From positions 62,001 through 126,000 of the forward strand of contig WHVD01000142.1 of the NCBI GenBank assembly GCA_015178975.1: 64,000 nt of DNA, written 5' to 3'. Below are positions 46,201-57,952 of the stretch, piece after piece. Origin of the DNA: Hysterangium stoloniferum (lineage: Eukaryota > Basidiomycota > Agaricomycetes > Hysterangiales > Hysterangiaceae). The first letter of the stretch is position 1, and each line of letters begins with the position of its first letter. The translations under genes and the position numbers were made by a program. Under the pieces are notes generated by a model. The model saw only the letters and a list, made by a program, of their open reading frames with translations, had not been told where the DNA came from and did no database searches.

Positions 46201-49200
46201 AATGGCTAAATTAGACAAATGCCTCCGAGCCCCGGTTTGATGTTGACCTATCATGGCAGTTAGTCGCTGGCTATCTCAGTCATTTCTCCTCTCCAATCAT
46301 ATATCCCGGAGTCTCTGTGCGGTGGATCCGTTTCCACACACACACAAGCACAGGTAGCGCGCGTCACACTTGCTCGTAAAAAAAATCGATCGATTTCACA
46401 ATTCCAATTGACGCCCCGGAAGCTGCGTCGCATCATACACATTTCTGGTAAGGTTTTTCATTCTATTAAAATAAAATAAAACTGGCACTGAGATATACAT
46501 GCAGTCCACTGGAGCATTGTTCTGTTCTCCGCTTTTGCATGTGGATGTCAGAATGTGGCTACAAACCAGCCGAAAACATTAAATTCTCGTGGTGCTTGAG
46601 CGCCTACATTATATCTTTGTCTTGTACCGAAGGGATTGAACGCTTTTGGTATGCTTTTTATAAGTATCCCGAGTAAATTCCCGGTTTGAGAACTCACTTA
46701 TTAACACCCTGTGGCAGTATTAATCTGGATCATTGTCAAGCTCGAGACGAGGTCTGACCGTCTTTCCATTTATTTAATCCCTGGGTTTTATTGCCACTTG
46801 TTTCGTAAAGAAATCTGCCGAAACTCTCCCCCTCGTGACACACAATACTCTGGTTGAGCGCAATACGGGACTTGGAATATGTGCAACAGTTGGTCGATTG
46901 CGGACATTTTTTGCACATGTGCCTTTGACGCTGTGAAATCTCAATTTTTTCGCAATTTGAGCGGGCGCTATGTGACACTACGATCGACGTCTGATCGACC
47001 TGTCTCCTGAGGCTAGGTCATGGCTCACGGCCCTAAAGATCATCTTTCTATATCGGTGACGTAAGTGTCCCTTTTTTAGATAAATCGTGCTAAGACTGGC
47101 AGGCGCAACCAGAATACCGCGTTATGTGAGAACCGATGTTTGACATGATGTCTAAGCTATCTATATATCAAATTCTTTTATTGTCAAGGTATCGGAGGGA
47201 TCTTCAAAACGTCTTGGTAGCGCCGTCGACCGACCTATAGACATTGTGGTTCGGCTCTGCAGCGGCTCCATCTCGAAGAGAGGATGGTTCCCTCAGGAGA
47301 CACACGTGTCTGCGAAAGCACAGTCATCTCCTTTACCGCCTTCAGCAAAGCGTTTAGATGCAGTCCGCGCTCCCCTCGCCACGCATCTGCCCCTGGCAAT
47401 AGCCTGGGTAGCTTTTTTTGGCTGTCGCGTTCTTATATCTTTCCCGATTTGTTCAATCAGATAAACCCTTGTGTACAGCGCGTGGTGGAATACCTGACCA
47501 TCAAGCCAATATCGGGTCAGTTGGCCGATAGCCGTTCTCGAGGTCTCAGCTCAGTAGGTAGCCCAGGAGCATGTCGCCTAGAATGCGTAAAGGTATCGTG
47601 AACATGGAGGCAGGTCATCACCGAACCGAACTTGCACCTTGATCCTTTTTATAATATCGGGCGTATTCGTTCTCTATAGCCAGAGTCTGTTATTTCTCGC
47701 TGGACTGGCTGAGCGGTGAGCTGTGGACTCACCAGCCTATCTATCTCACTTTCTCGCAAGGCTTTTCTGCACACACACACACACTACTGTGATATATATT
47801 TCCGTATACCGAGGATCAATAAGGTTACTGGCGTCATGAGTCTGGTTAAATCTCAAAAATAACCAATGCATGCTGTCGTCTCTGATTTCTTCACAGGGTT
47901 GGGAAGCACGAGTTGATATTGCAACTCAAAGAATTGATATCATGGGATCCCCTTCATCTGTAGTAATGCCCCGGTTATATAGACTTCCGAAGGTGATGTT
48001 TGATGCATCCCTAGGTGTTGTATTTCTGCAGGTGACAAATACACGGATTCAAAAAGTAATTACATACATCAGCGTGCCGCAGGGGGTTGATGACAGAATA
48101 CATGGGATACGCTGTAGATATCAGGCCTTGCGAGGGCTGTGCTAAGGTCCAGGCCCACTCACTGCGACAACCCAAGGACACAGCCTGAAAGTAAAAAATG
48201 AGAACTTCCACCGCCACCGTCGCCGTCGCAGCTTCTCAGATCAAATCGATGTTATGAAGCGCTGTAGAGACTCTTGCTTTGCGCAGCTCGGGAGACCGTC
48301 GGGGAGAAGGCCGAGGACTGTCGATGCTTCTCGATCAGTTCCGAGTCCGGTTAATTTGTAACTTTCATCGGATATCTAGCGCCCCTTTACGTCTTGCGCG
48401 TGTGCGCCTGACTGCAGATACAGTCAGTCAGAGGACGCCTTAAAATTTTGAGGGCTGAGAAGGAGCTAATTTTAGCTGTGGATTCTCTTAATTTGAAAAT
48501 AAAGTGCTTCATAACAAATTAGTGGTGCACCCAGGAAAGAATATTTGGTCTAGTGAACCTGATTTGATTATGTATGGTGATTAGGAGCAGGGTCATTGTC
48601 GGTGGAGAGCTGTCATCGATAGACAGGGTGAAGAGGATAGGAGCTAATCCTGGGTTGTTGTCCGATTGATATTGTTAGCCACACTTTTCCGCGTCAGGGG
48701 TTGGCCACTATCTCCTTGTAGATCCCATATATGAGAGTGTGTGCACTCAGAGACTGTTTATTGAATATTGTACGCTTAGGACAGCAAACGTTCGCCACAA
48801 TCGATTACCCGGATTGCATATAAAGTGTGAAGGATTTTCCCCATTCATTACCTCATCAACTGGTCGGACCTGGCTTGAGTATATTGGGGACAAGGTTCAC
48901 AACTTTGTGGCTTGATGGATCATGGATCGACAGCAAACATTAAACAGGAGGGACATGGGTACTACTAATGTATAATAAAAAGCCTATCGTGGGACTATCA
49001 CAACCCCGTAGAACACAAAACGGCTCGGTGGTCACTAAAACGGCTGTGTCATGGGACTTAAAACGGAAGTGAGGCTGGAGCGCTCCTTCCTAATGGGTAG
49101 GATCTATGATCCCGCCCTGCTTCCTTCGCTTGTGGATCCTCCCGATTGAGAAGTACACTTGCGTAAGATTGCACCGAATCGAAATTCTCAAGTGGGTGTC

Positions 49201-49850
49201 CTGGAACCTGCCATATTTTTCAGCTGAGCTCTCGACGCGGGAATCCTTGACTCTTTGTCAGTAGGTTAAATCCTTTCAATGGAGAACTAAATCGCCAAGG
49301 TTGATTGAAAAAAAAAAATTCTGACAGGGCGTACGTAACGAGGTGTGTGACAGGTGACACACAACTGAAAAAAAATAGTAAGCCAACGGTTATAATAATA
49401 GGAGTGTGTATGAGGCCAAGATGTGTGGATTGAGGGATCGATAGCAGGAAATCACAGGGCTGCCTGTAAAGGAAGCTACGAAAATAGATTATAATGGAGA
49501 TGTGAACGCGGGAGCCAGTGGCAGGGAAATCATGTCGGCAAGGCAAAAGGCGTGGCTACGGTGAGGGTGACGGAAGGGAAAGGGACTCTCAGCGAATGAG
49601 ATTGCGTGATTTAATGGAGGGCCCACCCCATTACCTTGAGGAAATATCGAGTCCTGCGGATAAACGCGCCCGCTTTCTCCTTCGACCGCGTGGCTAACTC
49701 ACTCCTTGGCGGTACAGTGAGATCCTCAGATATATTCCATATCTGTACCTATAATAGTCTTGCATCATTTTCTCTTTCAAATATATTTAGATTCCATTTC
49801 GGAACATAGTTTCAAATGACAGCCCATGGCAATCCCATAACAATACAACC
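43251..49850. other. Host-like intergenic region, no gene recognised
   Basis: About 6.6 kb of ordinary base composition with normal CpG content, unlike the transposon blocks. Only short frames occur (longest about 105 codons, such as 47284-47601 and 43261-43557 on the minus strand), none with a recognisable domain or good splice context. Small CA runs lie near 46336 and 47770. It may hold non-coding RNA or decayed genes, but I see no support for any. Confidence 0.5.
45041..45165. repeat. Tandem duplication, about 60 bp twice
   Basis: Units 45041-45099 and 45100-45165 share TACGTATTTCAA, CATTCTTAAACGT and GAACTGCTTAG with small differences; the second unit has an extra short ACGTCAAACG-type block. 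Confidence 0.8.
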
Positions 49851-49956
49851 GTGACACGCCCCTGCCACACCCCTAGCGTTTCACCCTGAGTGGCCCCATT
49901 TTAGACTCTACTTATACCACCATCTCCTCCCTTCCCTGTATTCTCTTCCTCCCACC
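49851..49956 (+). promoter_or_regulatory. Leader and promoter region of the SOK1/TCP11 gene
   Basis: CT-rich tracts (CCATCTCCTCCCTTCCCTG, TTCTCTTCCTCCC) lead into CCACCATGG, an excellent fungal start context. A weak TATA-like ACTTATACC lies at 49910-49919. CT-rich leaders are typical of fungal housekeeping promoters. Confidence 0.45.
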
Positions 49957-52407
49957 ATGGAGTCTGCCACTCCCCCCCGCAATTGCAACAAACGCAAGAG
50001 TCCCGAGTCCCCTCCTCAACAGGACATCCATCCCGATTCTATACCCAACATCGACATCGATAATGGGAAACACGACCACACTGGACGCGAAAAGCGGCCT
50101 CGTCTTGCCCTCGTGTCACCCCGCTCGAGAACCCCAGACAATCCCGCACAGCCCAAACGTGGTACCTTGCGTCCCAGGCATGGTAAACCAGGCAGCCCGT
50201 CCACTTCCTCTGCTCCCTCGCCACAAATGTCATGCCAGCAAGAATACCCCCTCGAAGACTGGCAATCACCCTCGTCTGCCACCGCCAGAACGGGCTCGCT
50301 GCTCTCTCCCGTCCAGGAGGCCCCATCGCCCTCTATCCCGTCCCCAGCCTCCTCCAGCTCAACCCGCCCGCCAAACATCCTCCCCACCATCACCCGCGAC
50401 ACCCTGCGTGAGCTCGACCTGGAATCTATTTTGAAAAACGCGCAGCTCCGTGCGTACACAATGCCCGTTCGTCACCGCCCCCCCCACTCCTACTAACACG
50501 TGATACCCACAGGGCACGACCTCCTGTTTGACCCTGGCCTGCAATTCCGCGCAGTGGCCGGCAAGCGCAAGCAGACCGCCACAGACCGCTACTGGGATGC
50601 AATCGCACGTGAGTTCGCCCCCGTCTGCAGGTGCTCGCAGTATACTTGTCGCTGCTCCCCCGCCGGCTCCTCGACTGGCTGCAAGGTCGTGCACATCCAA
50701 CCACAATTAACGCGGCCCCCCACCCCTCCACCATGGTCGTACCGTTATCACGCATATGTCGAGGCTGCAGGAGATAACTCGCTAAAAGAGCCACATGTCG
50801 GCGCGAGGCCAGAGGACGACTATGAGCCCGTGCCGAACCCCCCCCCGCTGAAGGGGCAGTTGGCCGCGTCACGTGTCGGCCCCATGCTTTATGAACTCAT
50901 GGCGGTGTTGAAATGCGTCATTGCGCCGCCACCGCTACCCTCCTCACAGCCCCCGAGACAGTCGTACCTGAATTCTGTGGCTGAAGCAGAGGCCTTGCTG
51001 CACCATTTCGATCCAATTTTGATCGAGTCCGAGATGAGGCATGGCATATATGAGCCAGGCGGACTTTTCAGGCTCATTGGCCAGACGCTCAAGCGCCATT
51101 GCGCCCCGATGAGAGATAGGCTCATCGATAAGATGGTCGATATCGCAGTAGGAAGGGAAGGGGGAACCGGCGTCCAGAGAACCTTGGATGCCGCTAGGCT
51201 CTGTTTTGAGGTGTTGGAGCTTATGAAATTGGTGCGTAATTTTCCCCTTGACCACTTTGCTTGACTGAACGCCTGCAAGGATATAGCCAATCACCAACTC
51301 CAACACTTGAGACCATTCCTTGCCTCCTCCACCCCAGAATTCCTCCTTCGCGTCTTCAGCGACCGTTGTCGCCACGGCCTCACTTCCCCTGCCAACATCC
51401 AATCCTTACTCCAAACTTCATTTGATAAAATTGTTACCCTCCCAATCCCAGCCTACATCCCAGCACAGCCCTACCCCACATCCATACCATCCCCACTCCG
51501 GCGGACACACATCCACCTCGCGATGATCAAAGCGCTCTCCGAGATGGCATTTATGCCGCCGACGGATTCCTATCCCGAAACGCTGTACCTCGACACGGCA
51601 CGCGTCACGCTGCTCATCGCGGACGCAGCGGACCTTTCGGCGTTGTACATGCTCATAATGCTTTGGAGACAGCTCGTATATTGGAAAGATGGCTCCGATG
51701 GCCTCAAATGTAACACATTCCCACGATTAACAAGAAAAAATAGCAAGCTAGAACACTGGGAGGTTGATAGAATTAAGAAGGAAATATGGGAAGTCAGTCC
51801 GAAGAGAGTTGGGAGTTGTTTCTTTGTTGAAAATGGTGAAAGGTGCGTCCCGTTGAAGAATGGCCCTTCTGCTAAAGCAGTGTTGACTTACTGTGTACAT
51901 TTTAGTAAAATTCCAGAACAATACCAGAGAATAAACCAGATGGTGTTTGACAACATGAAATGGCGTGATGCGATGGAAAACGTTGCGGTTCAAATTGCCG
52001 CACGAGCTGAAGATGCACGTGCCAGCGATGGTGTGGATTCAACAACTACTACATCGACCGGTGCTACCTCTCGACGTGCGCCTTCTCAGGCCGCGGTCAC
52101 TTTGATGAATGGGTGGATTGCTGCCCATCTACGGCGGAACTCGCCTCTTGCCACGCTCTTCCGTGGTCATCTGCAGCGCGAAGTTTTCAATGCCGCTACC
52201 CGCATTACGTATGGAGGAAACCCTGTCAAAACTATTACAGAAATTGTTCCTGGGCCTGAAAATACGACGTTGGGTCTGGAGTCTCTTATGCCCGAGATCC
52301 GACATCTGGGACAAAGGATTGCCAAATTGGCGTTGATGAACATGAAGGTGTACTGGAGTCTCTATGAAGCTGACGGATTTCTGAGGGATCCCTCAGCCGA
52401 AGCGTAG
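49957..52407 (+). CDS. SOK1/TCP11-family protein, three exons
   Basis: Exons 49957-50449, 50513-51231 and 51280-52407 give 779 residues. Intron 1 (63 bp) has GTGCGT, a TACTAAC branch site and ACAG; intron 2 (48 bp) has GTGCGT, CTGAAC and CAAG. Both joins restore conserved family sequence: LRHDLLFDPGLQFR (from residue 164) and KLDIANHQLQHLRPFL (from 403). The first 140 residues are basic, Ser/Pro-rich and probably disordered (KRKSPESPPQ, KRPRLALVS). The TCP11 domain fills the rest, with HFDPILIESEMRHGIYEPGG, LERLKKEIWEV-like DRIKKEIWEVSPKRVG (about 565) and a helical C-terminus. A cysteine cluster CRCSQYTCRC lies near 204. Yeast SOK1 is a dosage suppressor of protein kinase A loss; a link to cAMP/PKA signalling is known for the family, the exact role here is inferred. 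Codon use is CpG-rich, unlike the transposons. Confidence 0.92.
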
Positions 52408-52804
52408 GCGTTGTTATCTGATTTTGCATGAAGGATGAGGTTCTCTACATTCTCTTTCGTTCGTTCATTCCCATTCCAAAAAAACGCTCATTGTCCTTCT
52501 TGTTTTTTTTTTTTTCTGCCTTGCCTCTTCTCTTCCATCCCACACTTTGTTCTACCACCATCACATCGTCTTCTTTGCATGTCTGTAGATACCATTAATG
52601 AGCATGAATGAATGAATGCATGCACGAACCAGACTGGCTGGAAGCAGTGATGTATCCGATCGACGGGGAACAAACAAACAGTCAATCCGCTCGTCTCTAT
52701 ATGGGACGACAGGCGACCGTCTGCACTGTGGCAAACGTACCTCTGCACGACTGCACCTTCCGCATACATCAGCAACGCGGCTAAGCCCAAGCCCAGATCC
52801 GCAA
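52408..52804. other. Convergent intergenic spacer
   Basis: 397 bp between the stop codons of the SOK1/TCP11 gene (plus) and the SDHAF1 gene (minus). It holds a T-run (52500-52516) and AT-rich 3'-UTR-like sequence; no frame is supported. Both 3' UTRs and poly(A) sites should lie here. Confidence 0.5.
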
Positions 52805-53196
52805 CTATCTGTCGCGGCGGTGGTTCCCCTGCACCCACTGCCGCTCCCACTCCCGCATCTCCTCGCTGACCCAGCAGTCCTTGACGCTCTTGTCTGACCA
52901 CACTTCCAGCTGGCGCTGCCCCCTCCGCAGGAGAAACTCCACCGCGCTGAAATCGCGCGCAGAGACGGAGGGGGAGCGAAAGGCGTGCCGGATCGTGAGC
53001 AGGAACCTGGGCCGTGTATGCGCAGGTTTCGTGCGTATTGTGCGCAGCGCCCTGGGAGGTAGGTGGTGGGTTGGGGTTTGGGTTTGGGTTGTGGGGGGTT
53101 GGTTGAGGGTGAGAGACGATTATACAAAGAGGCAAAGAGGGTTGTAACTCACTTCCGGTATAGATGTATTATCTCGCTTTGAAGACCGGAGGTCAT
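52805..53196 (-). CDS. SDH6: Succinate dehydrogenase assembly factor 1 (LYR family), two exons
   Basis: Exon 1 is 53153-53196 (14 codons plus two bases), intron 53052-53152 (101 bp, GTGAGT...CCCAG), exon 2 53051-52805 with the stop TAG at 52805-52807; 96 residues. The protein begins MTSGLQSEIIHLYRKALR: the LYR motif is at residues 12-14, split from the rest by the intron. Then RTKPAHTRPRFLLTIRHAFR and DFSAVEFLLRRGQRQLEV (R57 and G59 correspond to the arginine and glycine mutated in human SDHAF1 deficiency), and a tail KDCWVSEEMREWERQW typical of fungal members. SDHAF1 acts in the mitochondrial matrix, helping insert Fe-S clusters into the Sdh2 subunit of complex II. Usual length is about 90-120 residues. 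Longer open frames on both strands here are shadows. The short first exon makes the gene easy to miss. Confidence 0.93.
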
Positions 53197-54806
53197 CGGA
53201 GTCGATTGTGGTGGGCTTGTGGGGTGAACGCGTCGTTCCGATTCACGTGATGTGACGCGAGGGAGCGCGAAAAGGTGTTCTTACTCTTTTTATATAATAT
53301 ACACTACAGTATACAAGTACCTCCACACATCTTTTTCTGATCAACATGATAGCTGGCTACAAAGTTAACGATCCATTTTTATCTATTAGAGCAAAGCCCT
53401 ATGTAGGATAATGCGGTCGTGCTCTTGTTGAAGGAATGTGCTGTGATTAATAGGTTAGGTTCTGTGTGTCTCGTTCATGTGGTATTTGTGAATTCTCGTG
53501 TGTGGTCTTCTTCTAGCACGATATGTCTCCAAAGGTTGCGTTTAATCTACCGTCTTCGCTATATATCCCAGTAGGTCACGCTTCCGGATCTAACATTGAT
53601 GGTCCGTCTACAGGTACCTAGCTCCATGAATTCAACTTGTTCATGAAGATCCGCCATTGGGCCCCATAAAGTATTGGAATAGCAAACTTTCGCCCTAATT
53701 AGTGGTGCCTCATGAGGTGCAGACATCGGGATTCGCCGCCATCGTGGAACCATTCATTCTAAATGAAGCAGACCAATCAAGCATCCTCTCCATAATTCTC
53801 AGGCTCTTGACATAGAGCCTGACAAACAGCCGGCATCATGATCATCCTTGTGTGTTGATCTCGATGAGCATTCTGATCCATATCAAGTATCATCTTCCCT
53901 GTCCTGTATCAAAGTCTCACGTTCTAGGAGGAAGCACAAGTGTCACCATGTCATCCAACGATCACTGTCTGGGGTTGGTTTCAAACAGCTGAGAACCCAA
54001 TCACAAGAAGCAGTGATGGGTATCAATTTGTCGGATTGAGTGCCCCCCCCATGTGAACTGCATTCTGCATTGGGAGGATTCGAGGCGGCCCGGCTTGGTT
54101 TGAAATTACTGACAGGGTGTGTAGGTTCTGTGCCGCTTCATAGACGATCTGCTACTTGGATTTCGATAGCCCTGGTGCGGAAGCTTTCAATTAATATCCG
54201 TTAGTCGCTCAGATCCCATAGTAGGTTTCAATCTGTGCATCATGGGCTATTGCCATCCGGAATGTTTAAGAAGTTGTGGATTCTTGGACCTTGAGTGTGA
54301 AATAGATTTCGTAATCTCCCATCTTCTGAGGTATCCAATATGTTAATAACCAGCCAGCGTTGTAGACCTGAATATGATTGGATCTTCGTTACTGTCTATG
54401 CCGTTCGACCCCCCGAGTCTTCAGATCAGATGACCAAGCAAAAGCATAAGCACCTTCTCGATTCCCGTTTACGATGTATTGACGGACTAACGACCATTTT
54501 GACGAAGAAATTATCCTGACTTCTTACAAGGTCCCAAGTCGGTAACAGTTATAGAATCTCAACCAGTGCGTTCGGTCGTCGAGACTCTCCAGAGAGCACG
54601 GGACTACTCGTCTGGTGAATCAATCGAAGACAACAGGACGCGACATGCCTGACTAGGGGGAAGGGGGGTGGAGATTTTGATGATCGTTTACTGAGTAGCT
54701 GTAAGCCTGGCGCCCCAGTCTTACGCATTGTCTTGTTTCCCTTTGTTCGCCTCCACACTTTGTTTCCCTTTGTTCGCATATGCCCCTTGTTTCCTTTTGT
54801 TCACCT
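53197..54806. other. Intergenic region, no gene recognised
   Basis: Normal CpG content. Begins with the presumed promoter of the SDHAF1 gene. Short frames at 53559-53753 (minus) and 53848-54039 (plus) have no recognisable domain. At 54722-54806 an AT/CT-rich motif CTTGTTTCCCTTTGTTCGCC is repeated three times about 30 bp apart. Confidence 0.5.
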
Positions 54807-55084
54807 CCACTATTGTTCCATTAACACATGATCGCGGCACATACTTAAATAGCTAGGAAGTCTTCCAGTCCTGAGAACTTACTGTACGCTGCAACATCCT
54901 GTATATCGTCTCAGTTCTAGACAATACACCGTGGTCCTGTCAACTCGTGTGACCGCCAGTGATCCCAATTGACGACAGGATTACAGTAGCTCTCAACTTG
55001 AGATGTACATATATGCAGGGAAGTGGCTATTGCTTTGAACAAGGGACAATACAAAGTGGGTCAATAAAAATGGAACAATAGTGG
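54807..55084. mobile_element. MITE-like element with 16-bp inverted ends
   Basis: CCACTATTGTTCCATT (54807-54822) and its exact complement AATGGAACAATAGTGG (55069-55084) bound 278 bp without a coding frame. The size fits a MITE. No clear target duplication is seen, and the left end overlaps the short repeat before it, so the pairing could be chance or have another cause. Confidence 0.4.
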
Positions 55085-56249
55085 AATGGATCAGGGATAA
55101 TCGTAGTGGTCCCGTGCAGTCCATATTCAGCAAGACAATACCATGGCCCTGGATATCTAAGGCCTAATCTACGTAGACAGTCACACCTTACATATCTAGA
55201 CTTTGATTAGACGGCCCTAAAACACTGAATGGGCGAGCATAGTGGCTCTGCATTCACACAAAGTTAATAACTGACTATGTATTGACAAGATCTGGGGGGT
55301 GGACACTCATATCTCATGTGAGCAAGCTTAAATATAAACTTCAGGTGGCCTACTGTGAGATTATTGGGACATAGTCTAATTGAGATGGTTTGAAAAACAA
55401 TACTTGGAGAAGATTCACAATTCTGTCAAGACACATCAGGAAATTGGGGATGGGCATGAATATGTACAGTACTATCTAGACTGACAAGGTCTTGTACAGA
55501 CAGTATAGACAGTCCACATAGTATGCAAATATTGGCTACTAGCTCAGGTACACCTAATGGCCATGTTAAGATCTAAGCAAGGGGAGAAAAAGGGGATGAT
55601 TTCAGAGGTCCAAAAATGCTGAATTGTACTAATTGGGAGGTCTGATTCTATAAGGCAAAGTGGAGCTTGGCTTCAACATATGTATGTGTTGCACCCTCAT
55701 ATGAATTGTTAGGGTGCTCTGGTATTTCAAACAGAGCAGATAGTACAATAAAGACTAAAGATGATACTTATCTTAATCACCTGGAGGGCTGAAAATACTA
55801 AGGGTTGTAGAGTGAAGAGCATTAAGAGAAATGTAAAGAGAACTTAGACAAGAGGAGGGTAATCTAGGTTGAGCTTCAAACTGGAGAACTGTTGTGAAGA
55901 GTTGAGTAATTAACCACTCAATGTGCAAGCAATATCAACTTGTAACAGTGCAATAGTGAGATTGACTTATTAAGATAGCAGTAAGTAAATGATATAATAA
56001 CCTACTACTCAATGATAGAAGTAGGATTGACCTTCAAGGTGTGATTGATGAGATGAAGCACTTATAAGTGAGGATTGACCTCTATGAGACAGGAGCAAAC
56101 AGCTTGAGGGATGCATCCTGTTAAGCTAAGTTTATCCATGGAGATGAGTTGAATAGTAGCAAGCAAGCTTTGACTGTTACAGTGTGAAGTCTTGCTCATG
56201 GTCAGTGTGGTAACATTGATGTTATTGAGACAGAACCCTAAACCAATAC
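55085..56249. other. CpG-poor decayed sequence, probably old repeats
   Basis: No gene recognised. CpG is nearly absent after about 55250, as in the transposon fossils. 55655-55705 (GGAGCTTGGCTTCAACATA, TGTTGCACCCTC) resembles the GGACTTGGCTTCAGCTTATA segment of the type-E LTR. The region marks the return from host island to transposon block. Confidence 0.4.
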
Positions 56250-56450
56250 TTGTTGGTAATCAACCTGACATTCCTAGAATATTATAGAATATCTTGGAAA
56301 CATACTTAACATAGCTTTAGTAATATCTCTGTCATCCCTTCCAGAACCTTCTCCCCATAGATATATATAATCCCCAGTAGTTTACTCATAGATAGAAGCC
56401 AGGTTATATTCTAATATCTACTGTGGTCTGCACAAGTTCCCAATAATACT
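56250..56450. repeat. Second copy of the repeat at 41998-42443
   Basis: Shares TTGGTAATCAACCTGACAT, CTAGAATATTATAGAATATC and GATATATATAATCCCCAGTA with the earlier copy, same orientation. LTR-like, boundaries uncertain. Confidence 0.5.
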
Positions 56451-56454
56451 TGCA

Positions 56455-56711
56455 TGATGCAGGTGGTGGTTGTTGGAGTTAAAAGTGTCTTAAGGTTGTG
56501 ACTACTAAGATTACAAATGTCACTGTTGTGGGCTTGTGGGCGCTTGTGTGCCCACAAGCATACATACATGGACCTTTGCACTACTAAATGCAAGATATAT
56601 GTATCTCATGTTTGGAGTAAAGGAAAAATAATATAAAATATGGAAAAAATAAGGAATCAAAGTAATATCCAGTTCCCAGAGTATTGCACTGTTTGCAGCC
56701 CATCCTTCACA
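56455..56711 (-). repeat. LTR remnant, type C-like
   Basis: Plus-strand reading ends CCCATCCTTCACA directly before TTGCCCCCCAG, the polypurine tract seen beside the 3' LTR of element F. It contains the GTGCCCACAAGCATAC and AATATAAAATATGGAAAAAAT motifs of type-C LTRs. Partial copy; sense minus. Confidence 0.6.
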
Positions 56712-56902
56712 TTGCCCCCCAGTTTGAAGGGCTATGTCATGCAAAATCCTGTAGTTGACTCGGGACTCCACCCCACACTTCCTTGTTGGAGCCTCCCAGC
56801 TGTAAAATTGCCTGTCCCCATTCCTCTTGTTTTCTATTATATCACAGATCTTGAGGTCACACAAGTTGGAAGGCAACTGTTCCACTTTATGTATCATGGA
56901 TA
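56712..56902 (-). mobile_element. Polypurine tract and ORF3 end of another F-like element
   Basis: After the LTR remnant the minus strand reads a G-rich tract and then a frame with YSWEAPTRKCGVESRVN and LHDIALQTGGQCEG, resembling the LGGSSQDVWGGVPSVLQHLL end of ORF3 in element F. It is interrupted at 56903 by a type-E LTR. Fossil, short. Confidence 0.55.
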
Positions 56903-57551
56903 CTGTTAAGACTGGAAAACCTGCCAGACTCCAGGCACTAACTTATATGCACCCGCACCCTACACGCACCAGTCATCAGTTTACTGGAATACCCACCAGA
57001 CTCTGGATGTCAGACCTGTCCATGCTCAACCTTCATCACTTCATGTATCAATCACCGGAATACCTGCTGGAACCCACACCTGTCTATCTCTGACCCTATC
57101 CCACATACAGTCACCAGACCCTGCTCGGAAAACCTGACAGCTCTCTAACTGAGCCCCATTCCCATTATGGTCAAACGATCTGTTATGTTTTGGACTCTGC
57201 TCCCACCTCGTTCCTGTTATGGTCTAACGACCTGTCACGTTTCAGACTCCACTCTGCTCCATTCCATTCCTAACACCAAGTTTGGTGTTTACTTATCTCA
57301 TTTCATGTTTACTAGTTTAGATTTCATTATTACTGGATTTGGTATGTTATACATTCCACAGTCTATATAGTCTGGCAGATGTTGTACATATGTACAATCC
57401 AGTCAGAAAATCAGCTTAGATTCTCTCCAGTAATCTCAGTACATTTTCCACTCTAATCTCTTTGAAACACACTGCTCTTTACCTTGTCAGAGCCTACGGG
57501 CTCTGACCCATCTATCACTTGACCTCCGATCTATCTATCTCGACCCCTGAC
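56903..57551 (+). mobile_element. Type-E LTR remnant
   Basis: 649 bp beginning TGTTAAGACTGGAAAACC and following the type-E LTR (sense strand) through TCTATATAGTCTGGCAGATG, CAGAGCCTACGGGCTCTGAC to CGACCCCTGAC, where element J starts. CpG-depleted, so old. Confidence 0.8.
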
Positions 57552-57952
57552 TGTGAGGAGTATGCTTTTACCACAGTTTCATTGTAGTAAAACACTCCTT
57601 TTATTTCATTTATATTTTACATATTTTATTCACAGTTTCCTATCCTTTACATTCTTCGACTATTGCACTATTTCATTAGTTCAAAGCTCTGTGTATACTT
57701 GTGGGTGCTCTCAGTGCCAAATAACAACAGATATACTTTTACCCAAGCACCACCACTCGTAAGACACAAATTAGGTCTACAGCAAGCGGTGATCAGGGTA
57801 ACATGTCAGCTACCACATAGGTAGCATTATCTGAGCTAATGTATACTTCTGGCCTCAAACTATGACAGTTGAGGCCTCCACGCGAATCATTCTTCCCCCT
57901 TCTACTCATTTCTTCATATATAGAACAGTCAGAACTTCCACCACTCTTCACA
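57552..57952 (+). repeat. 5' LTR of element J (type A)
   Basis: 401 bp, TGTGAGGAGTATGC...CCACTCTTCACA, followed one base later by TGGTGATCTGAGCTGGAC, the primer-binding site. Confidence 0.88.

Noticed and set aside
46336-46354. CA microsatellite as a regulatory element
   Set aside because: Short simple repeat, common by chance; nothing around it supports a function.
50016-50872. Long minus-strand frames opposite the SOK1/TCP11 gene
   Set aside because: Antisense shadows of a GC-rich coding exon; the plus strand has splice sites and conserved motifs.
52488-53135. 215- and 188-codon minus-strand frames and an 88-codon plus-strand frame
   Set aside because: They overlap the SDHAF1 exons in other frames, are low-complexity and lack homology signals; GC-rich sequence leaves them open by chance.
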